Shown one piece after another: positions 49,032 to 58,732 of a DNA stretch of 64,000 nucleotides. The position numbers were made by a program, and so were the translations under genes. Position 1 is the first letter of the stretch; each line of letters begins with the position of its first letter. The notes beneath the pieces were generated by a model. The model did not search any database. It had not been told where the DNA came from and worked only from the letters and a program-made list of their open reading frames with translations. The DNA comes from Lentzea kentuckyensis (GTDB taxonomy: Bacteria > Actinomycetota > Actinomycetes > Mycobacteriales > Pseudonocardiaceae). The DNA lies in assembly GCF_002150765.1 (NCBI RefSeq), contig NZ_MUYM01000043.1:1-64000 (forward strand). Reading direction: 5' to 3'.

Positions 49032-50333
49032 ATGTCCATTTCCAGGAGAGGGCTCTTCGGCCTGGCCGGCGGCCTGGCCGCGGCCTCGGTCGCCGGCTGT
49101 GGTTTCGCGCCGACCAGCAGCGGTGGCGCGGCGAGCAACTCGCTGACGTTCCGCTGGTGGGGCGGTGAAGCGCGAAACAAGGCCTACCAGGCGGCGTTGA
49201 AGATCTTCACCGAGAAGACCGGCATCAAGGTGGACGCCCAGTACTCGGGCTACGACGGGTACTTCAACAAGCTCAACACCGAGTTCGCGGGCGGCAACCC
49301 GCCGGACATCTTCCAGATGGACACCGCGCTCGTCAGCACCTACGCGGCCAAGGGCGTGCTGACCGACCTGTCGTCGTACATCCCCGACACGATCCACCTG
49401 GACACCCTGTACCCCGCGGTGCGCTCGGCGGGAGCGGTGGGCGGCAAGCCCTACGGCGTCCCGTCCGGTTCCGGTATCGCCCCCGTCCTCTACGACAAGA
49501 CCGTCTTCGAGACGGCGAAGATCCCGGTGCCCGCCGACACCTGGACGTGGGACGACTTCGCGAAGATCGCCGGTGAGCTGTCGAAGGCCATGGGACAGGG
49601 CAAGTACGGCTCGCTGGACGCGTCCAAGGACGACTCCGGTGCCCTGCAGCCGTGGCTGCGGCAGCGCGGCAAGGACCTCTACAACGCCGAGGGCAAGCTC
49701 GCCTTCACGAAGGACGACCTGGCCGAGTGGTTCACCTTCTGGGACGGACTGCGCAAGTCCGGCGCCATCTGCCCGCCCGAGATGCTCTCCAACACCGACT
49801 CGGCGACCGGCAACCACCCGTTGATCTCCGGGCAGATCGCGATGACCACGGGCTGGGGACTCGCGCAGATGGCACCGCTGACCCAGCACCAGCTCGACAT
49901 CGTGATCGTGCCGCGCGGTAGCAACGGCAAGACCGGGCAGGCCATCAGCGGTGGTGTGCTGCTCTCCGTCCCGGTCAAGAGCAAGAACGCGGAGGGCGCG
50001 GCCAAGCTGATCGACTTCTTCATCAGCGACGTCGACGCGATCAAGGCGATGGCCCTGTCGCGCGGCATCCCGCCGTCGGGCAAGGCGCTGGAAACCCTGA
50101 CGCCGTCGCTGAGTGCGGCCGACAAGCGGGACGTGACCTACGCGCAGTACGCCGCCGACCAGGTGGCGAAGGACGGGCTGCCGCCCGCACCGACCGCGCC
50201 GCCCGGCTACAACGACGCGAAGAGCGCGCTCGACGCGGCGGCCAAGCAGATCGCGTTCGGCAAGATGTCCATTCCCGACGCCGTCGCGCAGTACTTCCGC
50301 GACGCCGAGGCCGCACTGAACGGGGCCAAGTAA
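49032..50333 (+). CDS. Tat-exported sugar-binding lipoprotein (system C)
   Basis: Family 1 solute-binding protein, 433 residues. Seen: a twin-arginine lipoprotein signal SISRRGLFGLAGGLAAASVAGC (RR at 5-6, lipobox Cys 23), then LTFRWWGGEARNKAYQAALKIFTEKTGIKV and PDIFQMDTALVSTYAAKGVL. It is the only one of the four binding proteins here with a clear Tat motif. It ends 4 bases before the GH38 start, which ties the importer to the mannosidase. Confidence 0.92.
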   Translation: MSISRRGLFGLAGGLAAASVAGCGFAPTSSGGAASNSLTFRWWGGEARNKAYQAALKIFTEKTGIKVDAQYSGYDGYFNKLNTEFAGGNPPDIFQMDTALVSTYAAKGVLTDLSSYIPDTIHLDTLYPAVRSAGAVGGKPYGVPSGSGIAPVLYDKTVFETAKIPVPADTWTWDDFAKIAGELSKAMGQGKYGSLDASKDDSGALQPWLRQRGKDLYNAEGKLAFTKDDLAEWFTFWDGLRKSGAICPPEMLSNTDSATGNHPLISGQIAMTTGWGLAQMAPLTQHQLDIVIVPRGSNGKTGQAISGGVLLSVPVKSKNAEGAAKLIDFFISDVDAIKAMALSRGIPPSGKALETLTPSLSAADKRDVTYAQYAADQVAKDGLPPAPTAPPGYNDAKSALDAAAKQIAFGKMSIPDAVAQYFRDAEAALNGAK

Positions 50334-50337
50334 CACC

Positions 50338-53300
50338 GTGCCAAGCAACACCGGGGTCGTCGTCGAAAGCACGGATCTGTTCGTCGGGCCGGTTTCCGCT
50401 CCACGCCAACTGGTTCGCGTCACCCTCGCGGTGCCGCGACGCGAATCGGCGTGGGTGCGGATCTCCGGTCCGCTCGTCCGCACACCGCAACCGGTGCGGG
50501 TGGGGCCGGAGGACGTCGAGGTCGAGGTCGGCGTGGTCTTCTCCGCGCCGGTCACGGCGGGCACGTCGTATCCGGCGGCCGTGCTCGTCGCCCCGGTGAG
50601 CGGTGATCCGCCTGCGGCCTGGGACGTCACGGTGACCGTGGCGGAGACCGGCTGGACGATGTGGATGGTCTCGCACTTCCACTACGACCCGGTGTGGTGG
50701 AACACCCAGGCGGGCTTCACCGAGACGTGGCTCGACCTGCCGGGCGCGCAGGCCAAGCGGATGCCGTTCCAACTCTCGGCGTTCGACCTGGTCCGCGCGC
50801 ACCTCGACGCCGCCAGGGAGGACGAGGACTACCGGTTCGTGCTCGCCGAGGTCGACTACCTCAAGCCGCACTGGGACGCGTTCCCCCGCGACCGGCACGA
50901 CCTGCGCCGGTTCCTGCGCGAGGGCAGGATCGAGATCGTCGGCGGCAACTACAACGAGGCCAACACGAACCTGACGCATCCCGAGTCGACCGTCCGCAAC
51001 GCGGTCTACGGCGTCGGTTTCCAGCGGGACGTGCTGGGTGCGGATCCGCGGTCCGCCTGGATGCTCGACGTGTTCGGGCACGACCCGTCGTATCCGGGGC
51101 TGATGGCCGACGCGGGACTCGACTCCAGCGTGTGGGCGCGCGGGCCGTGGCATCACGTCGGGGCCAAGCGGCACACCGGTGACATCACCAGGATGCAGTT
51201 CCCGTCCGAGTTCGAGTGGATCTCACCGAGCGGTCGCGGTGTGCTCACCGCCTACCTGGCCGATCACTACGTGGCCGGCTGGGACATCGAACGCAAGTCC
51301 ACTTTGGACGAGGCGATGGCCGAGGCCTACCGGCAGTTCAGCACGTTGCGCAAGGTCGCGGCCACCCGCAACGTGCTGCTGCCGGTGGGACACGACCACA
51401 ACGTGCCGTCCCGGTTCTGCACTCAGATCCACCGGGCCTGGAACGAGAAGTACGTCTGGCCGCGGTTCGTGGTCGGCCTCCCGCGCGACTTCTTCGCCGC
51501 CGTGCGCGCGGACGCCTCGGCGCGCTCGGTGACGTTCAGCCCGCAGACCAGGGACATGAACCCCGTCTACACCGGCAAGGACGTCTCGTACATCGACACC
51601 AAGCAGGCGCAGCGCGCGGCCGAGGTCGCGGTGCTCGACGGCGAACGGATGGCGGCGGTCACGACGTTGCTGGGCGCCGGCTACCCGGCTTTCGCGCTGG
51701 ACAAGGCCTGGCGCCAGCTGATCTACGGCGCGCACCACGACGCCATCACCGGTACCGAGTCCGACCAGGTCTACCTCGACCTGCTCACCGGGTGGCGGGA
51801 GGCGGACGAGCTCGGCCGGTCCGTGCTGACCGGCGCGATCTCGCACCTGGCCTCCCGCGCCGACACGACCGGCGCGGGTGAGGCGGTGATCGTCGTCAAC
51901 ACCCTGGCCTTCGCGCGGGACGCCCTCGCCACGGTGACGCTGCGCCTGCCCGGTTTCCGGGGAGCTCGCGTCCGCGACGCCGACGGTCAGGAGGTCACCG
52001 CGGTCACCGAATCCGTGGTCCGGCACCAGGACGGCACGCTCGAACTGACGCTGACGTTCCTGGCCCGGCAGGTGCCCGCGACCGGGTACCGGGTGTACCG
52101 CGTGACCGACGCCTCGTCGGTACCGCCGACCTGGATGCCGCGCGACGGCGTGGCGATCGCCTCCGACACGTTCATCGTCCAGGCCGATCCGGCCAGGGGT
52201 GGCGCGCTGACGAGCGTCTACGACCGGCAGGCCGGCCGCGAGCTGGTGCGTCCCGGCGGTCTCGCGGCGGAGTTCGTGGTGCAGGAGGAACATCCCGGCC
52301 ATCCCGTGTGGGGTGAGGGGCCGTGGCACCTGCTGCCCAAGGGCCCCGGGGTGAGCGCGGAAGCAGCCGAGGTGCACGCCGAGACAAGCCCGATCGGCGA
52401 ACGCCTGGTCAGTCGCACGGTCCTCGGTGATCTGCGGATCACCCAGCGGGTGACGCTGTGGCACGGCGTGGCGCGGGTCGACGTCCGGTCCTTCGTGGAC
52501 GGTTCGATCGGCCAGGACCGGTTGCTGCGCAGCAGGTTCGCCTTCGACCTGCCCGGCACGCTGCCGGTGGCCGAGGTCGGGTTCGCCGCGGTGGGCCGGT
52601 CGTTCGGCTTCCCCGACGTCGACGCCGCCGAGCACCTGTGGACGCTGGACAGCCCGGCGCACACCTGGGCGGGCCTCTCCGCCACCGTCCGGCTGCGGCT
52701 CACCGACGGCGTGCTGCACGCCATCGGGGTCGCCGAGGTAGTCGCCGACGACGGGCGAGCCCTGCTGGCCGCGTTGGCCGCCAAGGGTGTCACCGCCACC
52801 TGCACCCGTCCGTCCGGTCCGCGCTACGGTTCGCTCGACGTCGACTCCAACCTGCCCGACGTGCGGATCGTGGTCGGGCACAACGACTTCACCAACTCGG
52901 TGCTGGCCTTCGCACCCGGCAGCCGCGAGACGCTGGAGGCCCACGGCAGGGTGTTCGTGCCCGCCGTACGGCCACGGGCCGAGCAGTGGGTGCCGGACGC
53001 CGACCTGCGCGGTCCACGTGACCTGCCGGTGCTGATCGTGACCGACGTGGACGCCCTGATCGACGACCTCGCCGACGGCTGCGTCGAGGTGCCCGGCAGC
53101 ACCACCGATCCCGCCGTCGACCACTCGGTGGCCGTGGTCAACCGCGGCACGCCGGGGTTCGTCGTGGCACCGGACGGCACGTTGCACGTGTCGCTCATGC
53201 GGTCGTGCAGCGGCTGGCCGGCCGAGGTGTGGATCGACGGCGAGCGCCGCACGGTGCCGGACGGGTCGAGCTTCGCCTGGCAGCACTGGTCCCACACGTT

Positions 53301-54435
53301 CGACCTGAGCCTGCTTTCCGGGGCTGGCGACTGGCGGCAGGCCGGGTTCGCCATGGCCGGCCAGGACGTCAACCACCCGGTGCACGCCCTCCAGGTGCCG
53401 TCCACGGCGGGGGATCTGCCATCCGAACTCGGCCTGCTGGCCGTGTCACCGCCGAACGTGCTGCTGACCGCGGCCAAGACCCGCGGCAATCCGCTCGCCT
53501 CCTGCGCCGACGACCACAGCACGGACCTCTCGGTGCGGCTGTACGAGTCGGCCGGGACGCCGGTGACCGCGACGGTCTCGTTGTACGGCGGTCTGGCCGC
53601 GGCCCACCGCACGGATCTGCTGGAGCAACGCGACCTCGAACCGCTGACCGTCCACTCCGGACAGACATCGGTGGAGCTGGCCGCGGCGGACGTGGCGACG
53701 CTGCGACTGGTACCCGCCACCGCGCTCCCCAGCACCCCCGCGGAATCCGTCGAAGCGGTCCAGCCGGTCTACACGCGGTACTGGCGGCACAACTCCGGTC
53801 CGGCTCCCGTCGGAAACCTGCCGGTGAGCGTGCACGTCACCCCGTCGTTCACCCGGCTGGCGCCCGGCGCGTCCGCCCAGGCTCGGATCACGGTCAGCTG
53901 CAGCGGCACCCCGGCCAAGGGGCGCCTGGAGTTCACCGGCGGTCAGTCCTGGGACTACGACCTGGCCGCCGGCGAGTTCGCCGAGTTCACCGCGACCGTG
54001 CAGGGCCGGCCGGGCCGGCACCTGCACTCCGCACGCATCCGCGACCACCTCGGCCAGGTGCTCGAGGACACCGTCGAGGTCGTGTCCGGCGCCACCACGG
54101 ACCGGGACCTGGTCGAGGTCCTGCTCAGGGCGGGCGCGCTGTTGCTCGGCCCCGGTGAGCACTCGCTGCTGCCGGTGACGCTGCAGAACCGGACGCAGAG
54201 CGAGGTGCACGGCGAGGTCACGGTGATCAGCCCGTTCGGCACCTGGGACCACGACATCACCATCGGCCCGCGCACCCAGCCGTTCGCGATCCCGCCCGGA
54301 GGCAAGATCACCGTGCCGGTGACCGCCACCGCGACATCCACGGCTCGCCGGGGCGCGCACTGGTGGGCGGTCGTGCGGGTGGCCACGCACGGCAAGCTGT
54401 ACTACTCCCCCTCGGTCGCCGTGTCCGTGCGGTAG
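50338..54435 (+). CDS. Cytoplasmic GH38 alpha-mannosidase, very long form
   Basis: Zinc-dependent retaining alpha-mannosidase. Seen: zinc motif SHFHYDPVWWN (H113, H115, D117), nucleophile region AWMLDVFGHDPSYPG (D244), and the helical-bundle zinc His in YGAHHDAITGTESDQVYLDLL. An N-terminal beta domain of about 100 residues precedes the barrel, and after the usual beta-sandwiches two Ig-like NEW3-type domains close the protein (about 1145-1260 and 1270-1365, LPVTLQNRTQSEVHGEVTV). 1365 residues, well above the 800-1050 usual for the family. No signal peptide, so it acts on imported glycans. GTG start. Its 3' end overlaps the convergent GH43 gene by 34 bases. Confidence 0.92.
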   Translation: MPSNTGVVVESTDLFVGPVSAPRQLVRVTLAVPRRESAWVRISGPLVRTPQPVRVGPEDVEVEVGVVFSAPVTAGTSYPAAVLVAPVSGDPPAAWDVTVTVAETGWTMWMVSHFHYDPVWWNTQAGFTETWLDLPGAQAKRMPFQLSAFDLVRAHLDAAREDEDYRFVLAEVDYLKPHWDAFPRDRHDLRRFLREGRIEIVGGNYNEANTNLTHPESTVRNAVYGVGFQRDVLGADPRSAWMLDVFGHDPSYPGLMADAGLDSSVWARGPWHHVGAKRHTGDITRMQFPSEFEWISPSGRGVLTAYLADHYVAGWDIERKSTLDEAMAEAYRQFSTLRKVAATRNVLLPVGHDHNVPSRFCTQIHRAWNEKYVWPRFVVGLPRDFFAAVRADASARSVTFSPQTRDMNPVYTGKDVSYIDTKQAQRAAEVAVLDGERMAAVTTLLGAGYPAFALDKAWRQLIYGAHHDAITGTESDQVYLDLLTGWREADELGRSVLTGAISHLASRADTTGAGEAVIVVNTLAFARDALATVTLRLPGFRGARVRDADGQEVTAVTESVVRHQDGTLELTLTFLARQVPATGYRVYRVTDASSVPPTWMPRDGVAIASDTFIVQADPARGGALTSVYDRQAGRELVRPGGLAAEFVVQEEHPGHPVWGEGPWHLLPKGPGVSAEAAEVHAETSPIGERLVSRTVLGDLRITQRVTLWHGVARVDVRSFVDGSIGQDRLLRSRFAFDLPGTLPVAEVGFAAVGRSFGFPDVDAAEHLWTLDSPAHTWAGLSATVRLRLTDGVLHAIGVAEVVADDGRALLAALAAKGVTATCTRPSGPRYGSLDVDSNLPDVRIVVGHNDFTNSVLAFAPGSRETLEAHGRVFVPAVRPRAEQWVPDADLRGPRDLPVLIVTDVDALIDDLADGCVEVPGSTTDPAVDHSVAVVNRGTPGFVVAPDGTLHVSLMRSCSGWPAEVWIDGERRTVPDGSSFAWQHWSHTFDLSLLSGAGDWRQAGFAMAGQDVNHPVHALQVPSTAGDLPSELGLLAVSPPNVLLTAAKTRGNPLASCADDHSTDLSVRLYESAGTPVTATVSLYGGLAAAHRTDLLEQRDLEPLTVHSGQTSVELAAADVATLRLVPATALPSTPAESVEAVQPVYTRYWRHNSGPAPVGNLPVSVHVTPSFTRLAPGASAQARITVSCSGTPAKGRLEFTGGQSWDYDLAAGEFAEFTATVQGRPGRHLHSARIRDHLGQVLEDTVEVVSGATTDRDLVEVLLRAGALLLGPGEHSLLPVTLQNRTQSEVHGEVTVISPFGTWDHDITIGPRTQPFAIPPGGKITVPVTATATSTARRGAHWWAVVRVATHGKLYYSPSVAVSVR

Positions 54436-55934
54436 GTGAAGCTCGCGAAGTCGGCCCACGAGTCACTCGGCTCGCCGTTGCTGGTGGCGTAGAGCCCGAT
54501 GTGCACGCCGGTGAACCCACCGGCCACCGGCGTGCTCAGGAACCGGCCGTCGAACGGCGCACCGAGCGGCTGCCCGTCGACCAGCGCCTGGTGTTCCTGC
54601 CCGCGGGCCTCCACCCCGAGCCGCACGACACCCTCGCCGGCCTGGGCCCTGGCGAGCACCTCGTCCTGGCCAGCGGACCGGCGGACGAGGGTGACCTCGC
54701 GGCCGGTACCGAGCAGCAGCCGGACGTGGTGGTCGTCGTTCTGCAGGAGCACCAGTCCGGCGGCCTCGCCACGACCGGCGGGCGCGAAGTCCAGTTCGCA
54801 GGAGGCGTGGAACGACTGGTGCTGCTGGCGCCGCACCACCAGGCTCGGGTTGACGAGATCGGTGAGCGACTCCGGCCGGACGCGCAGGCGCAGGTGGCCG
54901 GGTCGTTCGGTCAACGACCAGAAGTCCGATTCCGGTGTGCGCAGGAACATCCAGGCCGGATCGAGCACCGGTGACGAGAAGTCGCCAGCCACCTCCGGCC
55001 ACGGATGCGGTGGCAGGTCCGGGACGGGATACGAGTCCTCGACCCGACCGGTGCCAGGGCTGAACACCGGACCGCCGTTCTCCCACGACACCGGGACCAG
55101 GAACGTCTCCCGGCCGAGGTTGTAGTGATAGCCACCGTAAGGACGTGTCGCGAGCAGCACCGCGTACCACTCGTCGTGCTGCGTGCACACCAGGTCCGCG
55201 TGACCGGTCGCCGCGATCGGGTACGACCGGCCGAGGTGGCGATGGGTCAGCACCGGGTTCAGCTGCGAACCGCCATAGGGACCGGTGACGCCGTCCGCGA
55301 ACGCCACGACCACGGAATGTTCGAAGTCCGTGCCCCCTTCCGCGCACACCAGCACATATCGTCCATCCACTTTGTACAGATGAGGCGCTTCGAGCCAGCG
55401 CGAGTCCGCCATCGCACCGCGGAACAGCACGTGCTCCTCGCCCGCCAGCGACAGCGTCTCCTGGTCGAACTCGCGCAGGTAGACCTCGGTGCGGCCGTCC
55501 CGGATCTCCCGGGTCGCGGTCCACCACGCGCGGCCGTCGGAGTCGAAGAACAGCGACGGGTCGAACCCGTCGGCGTCGGGCAGCCAGTGCGGCTCCGACC
55601 AGGGACCGGCCGGATCGCTCGCCGTCACGACGAAGTTGCCGGTCTCCCGCGTGCCGTGCACCAACGTGCACACGACGTAGAACACGCCGTCGTGGTGCCG
55701 GATCGTCGGCGCGTACAACCCGCCGGAGGCCCGCACGCCCTGCAACGGCAGCTGCGACGGCCGGTCCAGCACGTGCCCGACCTGCCGCCAGTGCACCAGA
55801 TCGCGGCTGTGGAAGACCGGCAGCCCCGGGAAGTACTCGAAGGTGGAGGTGATCAGGTAGTAGTCCGATCCTGCCCGGCACACCGACGGATCGGGGTGTG
55901 AGCCGGACAGGATCGGGTTCGAGAACCGTGCCAA
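54402..55934 (-). CDS. Cytoplasmic GH43 beta-xylosidase/alpha-L-arabinofuranosidase
   Basis: XynB-type enzyme releasing xylose or arabinose from imported xylo-oligosaccharides. Seen: NPILSGSHPDPSVCRAGSDYYL (base Asp), DADGFDPSLFFDSDG (modulator Asp), SRWLEAPHLYKVDGRYVL (acid Glu), and a C-terminal beta-sandwich of the DUF1349-like GH43 type (about 320-510) with QHQSFHASCELDFAPAGRGEAAGLVLLQND. 510 residues, no signal peptide. Twelve bases after the xylanase stop; last gene of the system D operon. The architecture is that of subfamilies 11 or 12. Confidence 0.9.
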   Translation of the reverse strand: MARFSNPILSGSHPDPSVCRAGSDYYLITSTFEYFPGLPVFHSRDLVHWRQVGHVLDRPSQLPLQGVRASGGLYAPTIRHHDGVFYVVCTLVHGTRETGNFVVTASDPAGPWSEPHWLPDADGFDPSLFFDSDGRAWWTATREIRDGRTEVYLREFDQETLSLAGEEHVLFRGAMADSRWLEAPHLYKVDGRYVLVCAEGGTDFEHSVVVAFADGVTGPYGGSQLNPVLTHRHLGRSYPIAATGHADLVCTQHDEWYAVLLATRPYGGYHYNLGRETFLVPVSWENGGPVFSPGTGRVEDSYPVPDLPPHPWPEVAGDFSSPVLDPAWMFLRTPESDFWSLTERPGHLRLRVRPESLTDLVNPSLVVRRQQHQSFHASCELDFAPAGRGEAAGLVLLQNDDHHVRLLLGTGREVTLVRRSAGQDEVLARAQAGEGVVRLGVEARGQEHQALVDGQPLGAPFDGRFLSTPVAGGFTGVHIGLYATSNGEPSDSWADFASFTYRTDTATEGE

Positions 55935-55946
55935 GTGGACTCTCCG

Positions 55947-56939
55947 CTACGGGTTGATCCTGGTGTACGCGGGTTTCGGCCTCAGGTTGGTGTCGTACAG
56001 GCAGGCCGCGCCCTCACCGGGGAACGTGCCCGGCACCCACGAGTGCCGGTCGGTGAAGCCCCAGGTGGTGAACTCGACGCACCGCGAGACCGCGTGGCAG
56101 GCGTCCCAGATCTGCTTGAAGTAGTTCGCCTGCGTGTTGAGCTTGGTGGAGTCGGCCGGCAGCGGGATGCGCACGTCGGCCTCGGTGATCGCGACGTCGA
56201 GCCCGAGAGCGGCGAGCCGTTCGATGTTCTGCCGCATGCTCGTCGGGAACCCGTACTGCGTCGACAGGTGTGTCTGGATGCCGACGCCGTCGATCGGCAC
56301 GCCCTGCTGCTTGAGCGTGCGCACGAGGTTGTAGAGCGCGTTGCTCTTGGCGTTGACGCCCTCGGTGTTGTAGTCGTTGATGTACAGCTTGGCCGACGGG
56401 TCGGCGGCGCGGGCCCAGCGGAACGCGTCGGCGACGTAGCTGTCGCCCATGCGCTGCTGGAAGATCGACTGCCGGCGCGAGCCGTCGTCGTTGAACATCT
56501 CGTTGACGACGTCCCATGCGCGGATCCGGCCGCGATACCGCCCCATCTCGGTGTTGATGTGCTGCTGGACCACGCTGCGCAGCTCGCTCGACCCGAGGTT
56601 GTTCAACCAGTTCGGGTACTGGCTGTGCCACACCAGCGTGTGCCCGCGCACGGTCTTGCCGTTCTGCCGCGCGTAGTTGACGATCGCGTCCGCGCCGGAC
56701 CAGTTGAACTGGCCGCGGTTCGGTTCGACGACGGCCCACTTCATCTCGTTCTCCGGCGTGACGCTGTCGAACTCGCGCGTCAGCACGGACCGGTAGTCCG
56801 CCTCACTGTTCAGGGTTTGGGCAGCCACCGCGCTGCCCACGTACCTGTTCGTGATGTCCTTCAACGGTCCCGCCGCTGACGCCGGGACCACCGGCACCAG
56901 CAACAGTGCCGCCGTTGCCACTGCTAATCGTGCGAACAT
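55947..56939 (-). CDS. Secreted GH10 endo-beta-1,4-xylanase
   Basis: Cuts the xylan main chain outside the cell. Seen: signal peptide MFARLAVATAALLLVPVVPASAA, the GH10 barrel with SVTPENEMKWAVVEPNRGQFNW and VRGHTLVWHSQYPNW, acid/base in WDVVNEMF (E147), nucleophile in VAITEADVRIP (E253), and a CRCVEF-type disulphide near the end (ACHAVSRCVEFTTWG). 330 residues, catalytic domain only. Three bases after the permease stop. Its location inside the importer operon links chain cutting directly to uptake. Confidence 0.95.
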   Translation of the reverse strand: MFARLAVATAALLLVPVVPASAAGPLKDITNRYVGSAVAAQTLNSEADYRSVLTREFDSVTPENEMKWAVVEPNRGQFNWSGADAIVNYARQNGKTVRGHTLVWHSQYPNWLNNLGSSELRSVVQQHINTEMGRYRGRIRAWDVVNEMFNDDGSRRQSIFQQRMGDSYVADAFRWARAADPSAKLYINDYNTEGVNAKSNALYNLVRTLKQQGVPIDGVGIQTHLSTQYGFPTSMRQNIERLAALGLDVAITEADVRIPLPADSTKLNTQANYFKQIWDACHAVSRCVEFTTWGFTDRHSWVPGTFPGEGAACLYDTNLRPKPAYTRINP

Positions 56940-56942
56940 CTC

Positions 56943-57758
56943 TCAACCCTTCACCGATCCGGTGAGCCCGCCGACCATTCGTCGTTCGGCGAGTACGAAG
57001 AACGCGAGAGCCGGCAGCATGGACAGCGCGGTGAAGGCGAGCACTTTCGCGGTGTCCTGGGTGTGCTCCGACTGGAACATCGCCACGCCCAGCGGCAGCG
57101 TGAAGTTGGTGGAGTCGTTGAAGACGAGCAACGGCAACAGGAAGAAGTTCCAACTGGTGACGAACGCGAGCACGGACACCGTGATCAGCGCGGGACGGGA
57201 CAGCGGCAGCAGGATCCGCCAGAAGAACCCGAGCTTGGCGGCGCCGTCGAGCAGCGCCGCGTCCTCGAGCTCGCCGGGGATCGCCCGCATGAACGGGCGC
57301 AGGATCACGATCGTGACCGGCAGCGAGAACGCCGCTTCCGGAATCGCCACCCCGAGCGGGTTTTCCAGCAACCCCAGCTGGCGCAGCCACAGGTACAGCG
57401 GCAGCGTGGCGACGCCGATGGGGAACAACAGGCCCAGCGTGAACAAGGTGTAGACCGCTTCGCGGCCCTTGAAGGCGTAGCGGGACAACGCGAACGCGGC
57501 CATCGACCCGAGTCCGACCGCCAGCACCGTCGCGATCACCGCGATGAACGCGCTGTTGCCGAGCAGCCGCCAGAACACCGGCGAGCCCAGCACCCCGGCG
57601 TAGTTGTCCCACACGAACGGGCCGGGAAGTCCGGCCGGCGACGAGTTGATCTGCGCCGTCGTCCGGAAGCCGCCCAGCAGCACGAACAGCAGCGGCACGA
57701 CCGTGACACCGACGACGGCGAACGCGGCCAGGTAGCCGACGGCGTTGCGACGCATCAC
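56943..57758 (-). CDS. Sugar ABC importer permease, MalG type (system D)
   Basis: Membrane subunit, 271 residues. Seen: six helices from AVGYLAAFAVVGVTVVPLLFVLLGGF, and EAA loop ELEDAALLDGAAKLGFFWRILLPLSRPA. Start ATG 57758 overlaps the partner stop as ATGA. Probably imports xylo-oligosaccharides made by the GH10 enzyme; comparable to BxlG of Streptomyces. Confidence 0.93.
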   Translation of the reverse strand: MMRRNAVGYLAAFAVVGVTVVPLLFVLLGGFRTTAQINSSPAGLPGPFVWDNYAGVLGSPVFWRLLGNSAFIAVIATVLAVGLGSMAAFALSRYAFKGREAVYTLFTLGLLFPIGVATLPLYLWLRQLGLLENPLGVAIPEAAFSLPVTIVILRPFMRAIPGELEDAALLDGAAKLGFFWRILLPLSRPALITVSVLAFVTSWNFFLLPLLVFNDSTNFTLPLGVAMFQSEHTQDTAKVLAFTALSMLPALAFFVLAERRMVGGLTGSVKG

Positions 57759-58732
57759 CCGATCGCTCCTTCCGTGTCACGGCGCAACGCGAACCGCTGG
57801 TACAGCAACGCGAACAGGAAGCAGATGATGAAGAGGATCACCGCGACCGCGCTGCCGAACCCGAACTCGTAACGCTTGAAACCGTGGTCCACCAGGTAGG
57901 TCGCCATCGTCGTGGACGCGTTGGCCGGTCCGCCCAGGGTCATGATCCAGACCAGGTCGAACAGCTGCAGCGACCCGATCACCGACAGGAAGATCCAGAT
58001 CCGGATCGTCGGGCCCAGCAACGGCAGTACGACGTTGCGGGTGATCTGCCAGCTGGACGCGCCGTCCAGCGCGGCGGCCTCGCGCAGCTCGACCGGGATT
58101 CCCTGCAGCCCGGCGAGCAGCAGGATCACACCGAACCCGATGTACTTCCAGGTGATCACGACGAACAACGTGTAGAGCACGATCGACTGGTCGGCCAGCC
58201 ACTGCTGCACCATCCAGCCGAGGCCGACACCGCGCAGCAGCTCGTCGATGAACCCGCCGGGTTGCAGCATCAGCAGCCAGATCACCGCCGTGACGGCCTC
58301 GGACAGCACGTACGGTGCGAAGACCACCATCCGCAGCAACGTCCGGCCGCGCAGCTTCCGGTTGAGCAGCAGGGCAAGCCCGATGCTCAACGGCAGCTGC
58401 ACGACGATCGACAACGCGGCGATGATCAGGTTGTGCCCGATCGCGCCCTGGAACACCGAGCCGGACAGCGCGTCGATGTAGTTGCGCAGGCCGACGAAGT
58501 CCGTCAGCGGGCCGAACCCGCTCCACGAGTAGAGGCTGTAGAACCCGGCCACGCCGATCGGCACGAGCACGAACCCGGCGAACAGCAGCAGGCCCGGTCC
58601 TAACAGCAGAGCGAGTTCGAGACGGGTGCGGGTGCGGGATCTCCGGCGGGTGCCCCCGGCCGCTGGCGCGTGCGGCGCGGGGGCGGTCTGTGACCTTTCG
58701 CCGGTACCGGTGCTGGTCGCCGTGGTCATCAC
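57755..58732 (-). CDS. Sugar ABC importer permease, MalF type (system D)
   Basis: Membrane subunit, 325 residues. Seen: a long basic N-terminus (RRRSRTRTRLE) before the first helix LLLGPGLLLFAGFVLVPIGVAGF, and EAA loop ELREAAALDGASSWQITRNVVLPLL. Overlaps both neighbours by 4 bases. Confidence 0.93.
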   Translation of the reverse strand: MMTTATSTGTGERSQTAPAPHAPAAGGTRRRSRTRTRLELALLLGPGLLLFAGFVLVPIGVAGFYSLYSWSGFGPLTDFVGLRNYIDALSGSVFQGAIGHNLIIAALSIVVQLPLSIGLALLLNRKLRGRTLLRMVVFAPYVLSEAVTAVIWLLMLQPGGFIDELLRGVGLGWMVQQWLADQSIVLYTLFVVITWKYIGFGVILLLAGLQGIPVELREAAALDGASSWQITRNVVLPLLGPTIRIWIFLSVIGSLQLFDLVWIMTLGGPANASTTMATYLVDHGFKRYEFGFGSAVAVILFIICFLFALLYQRFALRRDTEGAIG

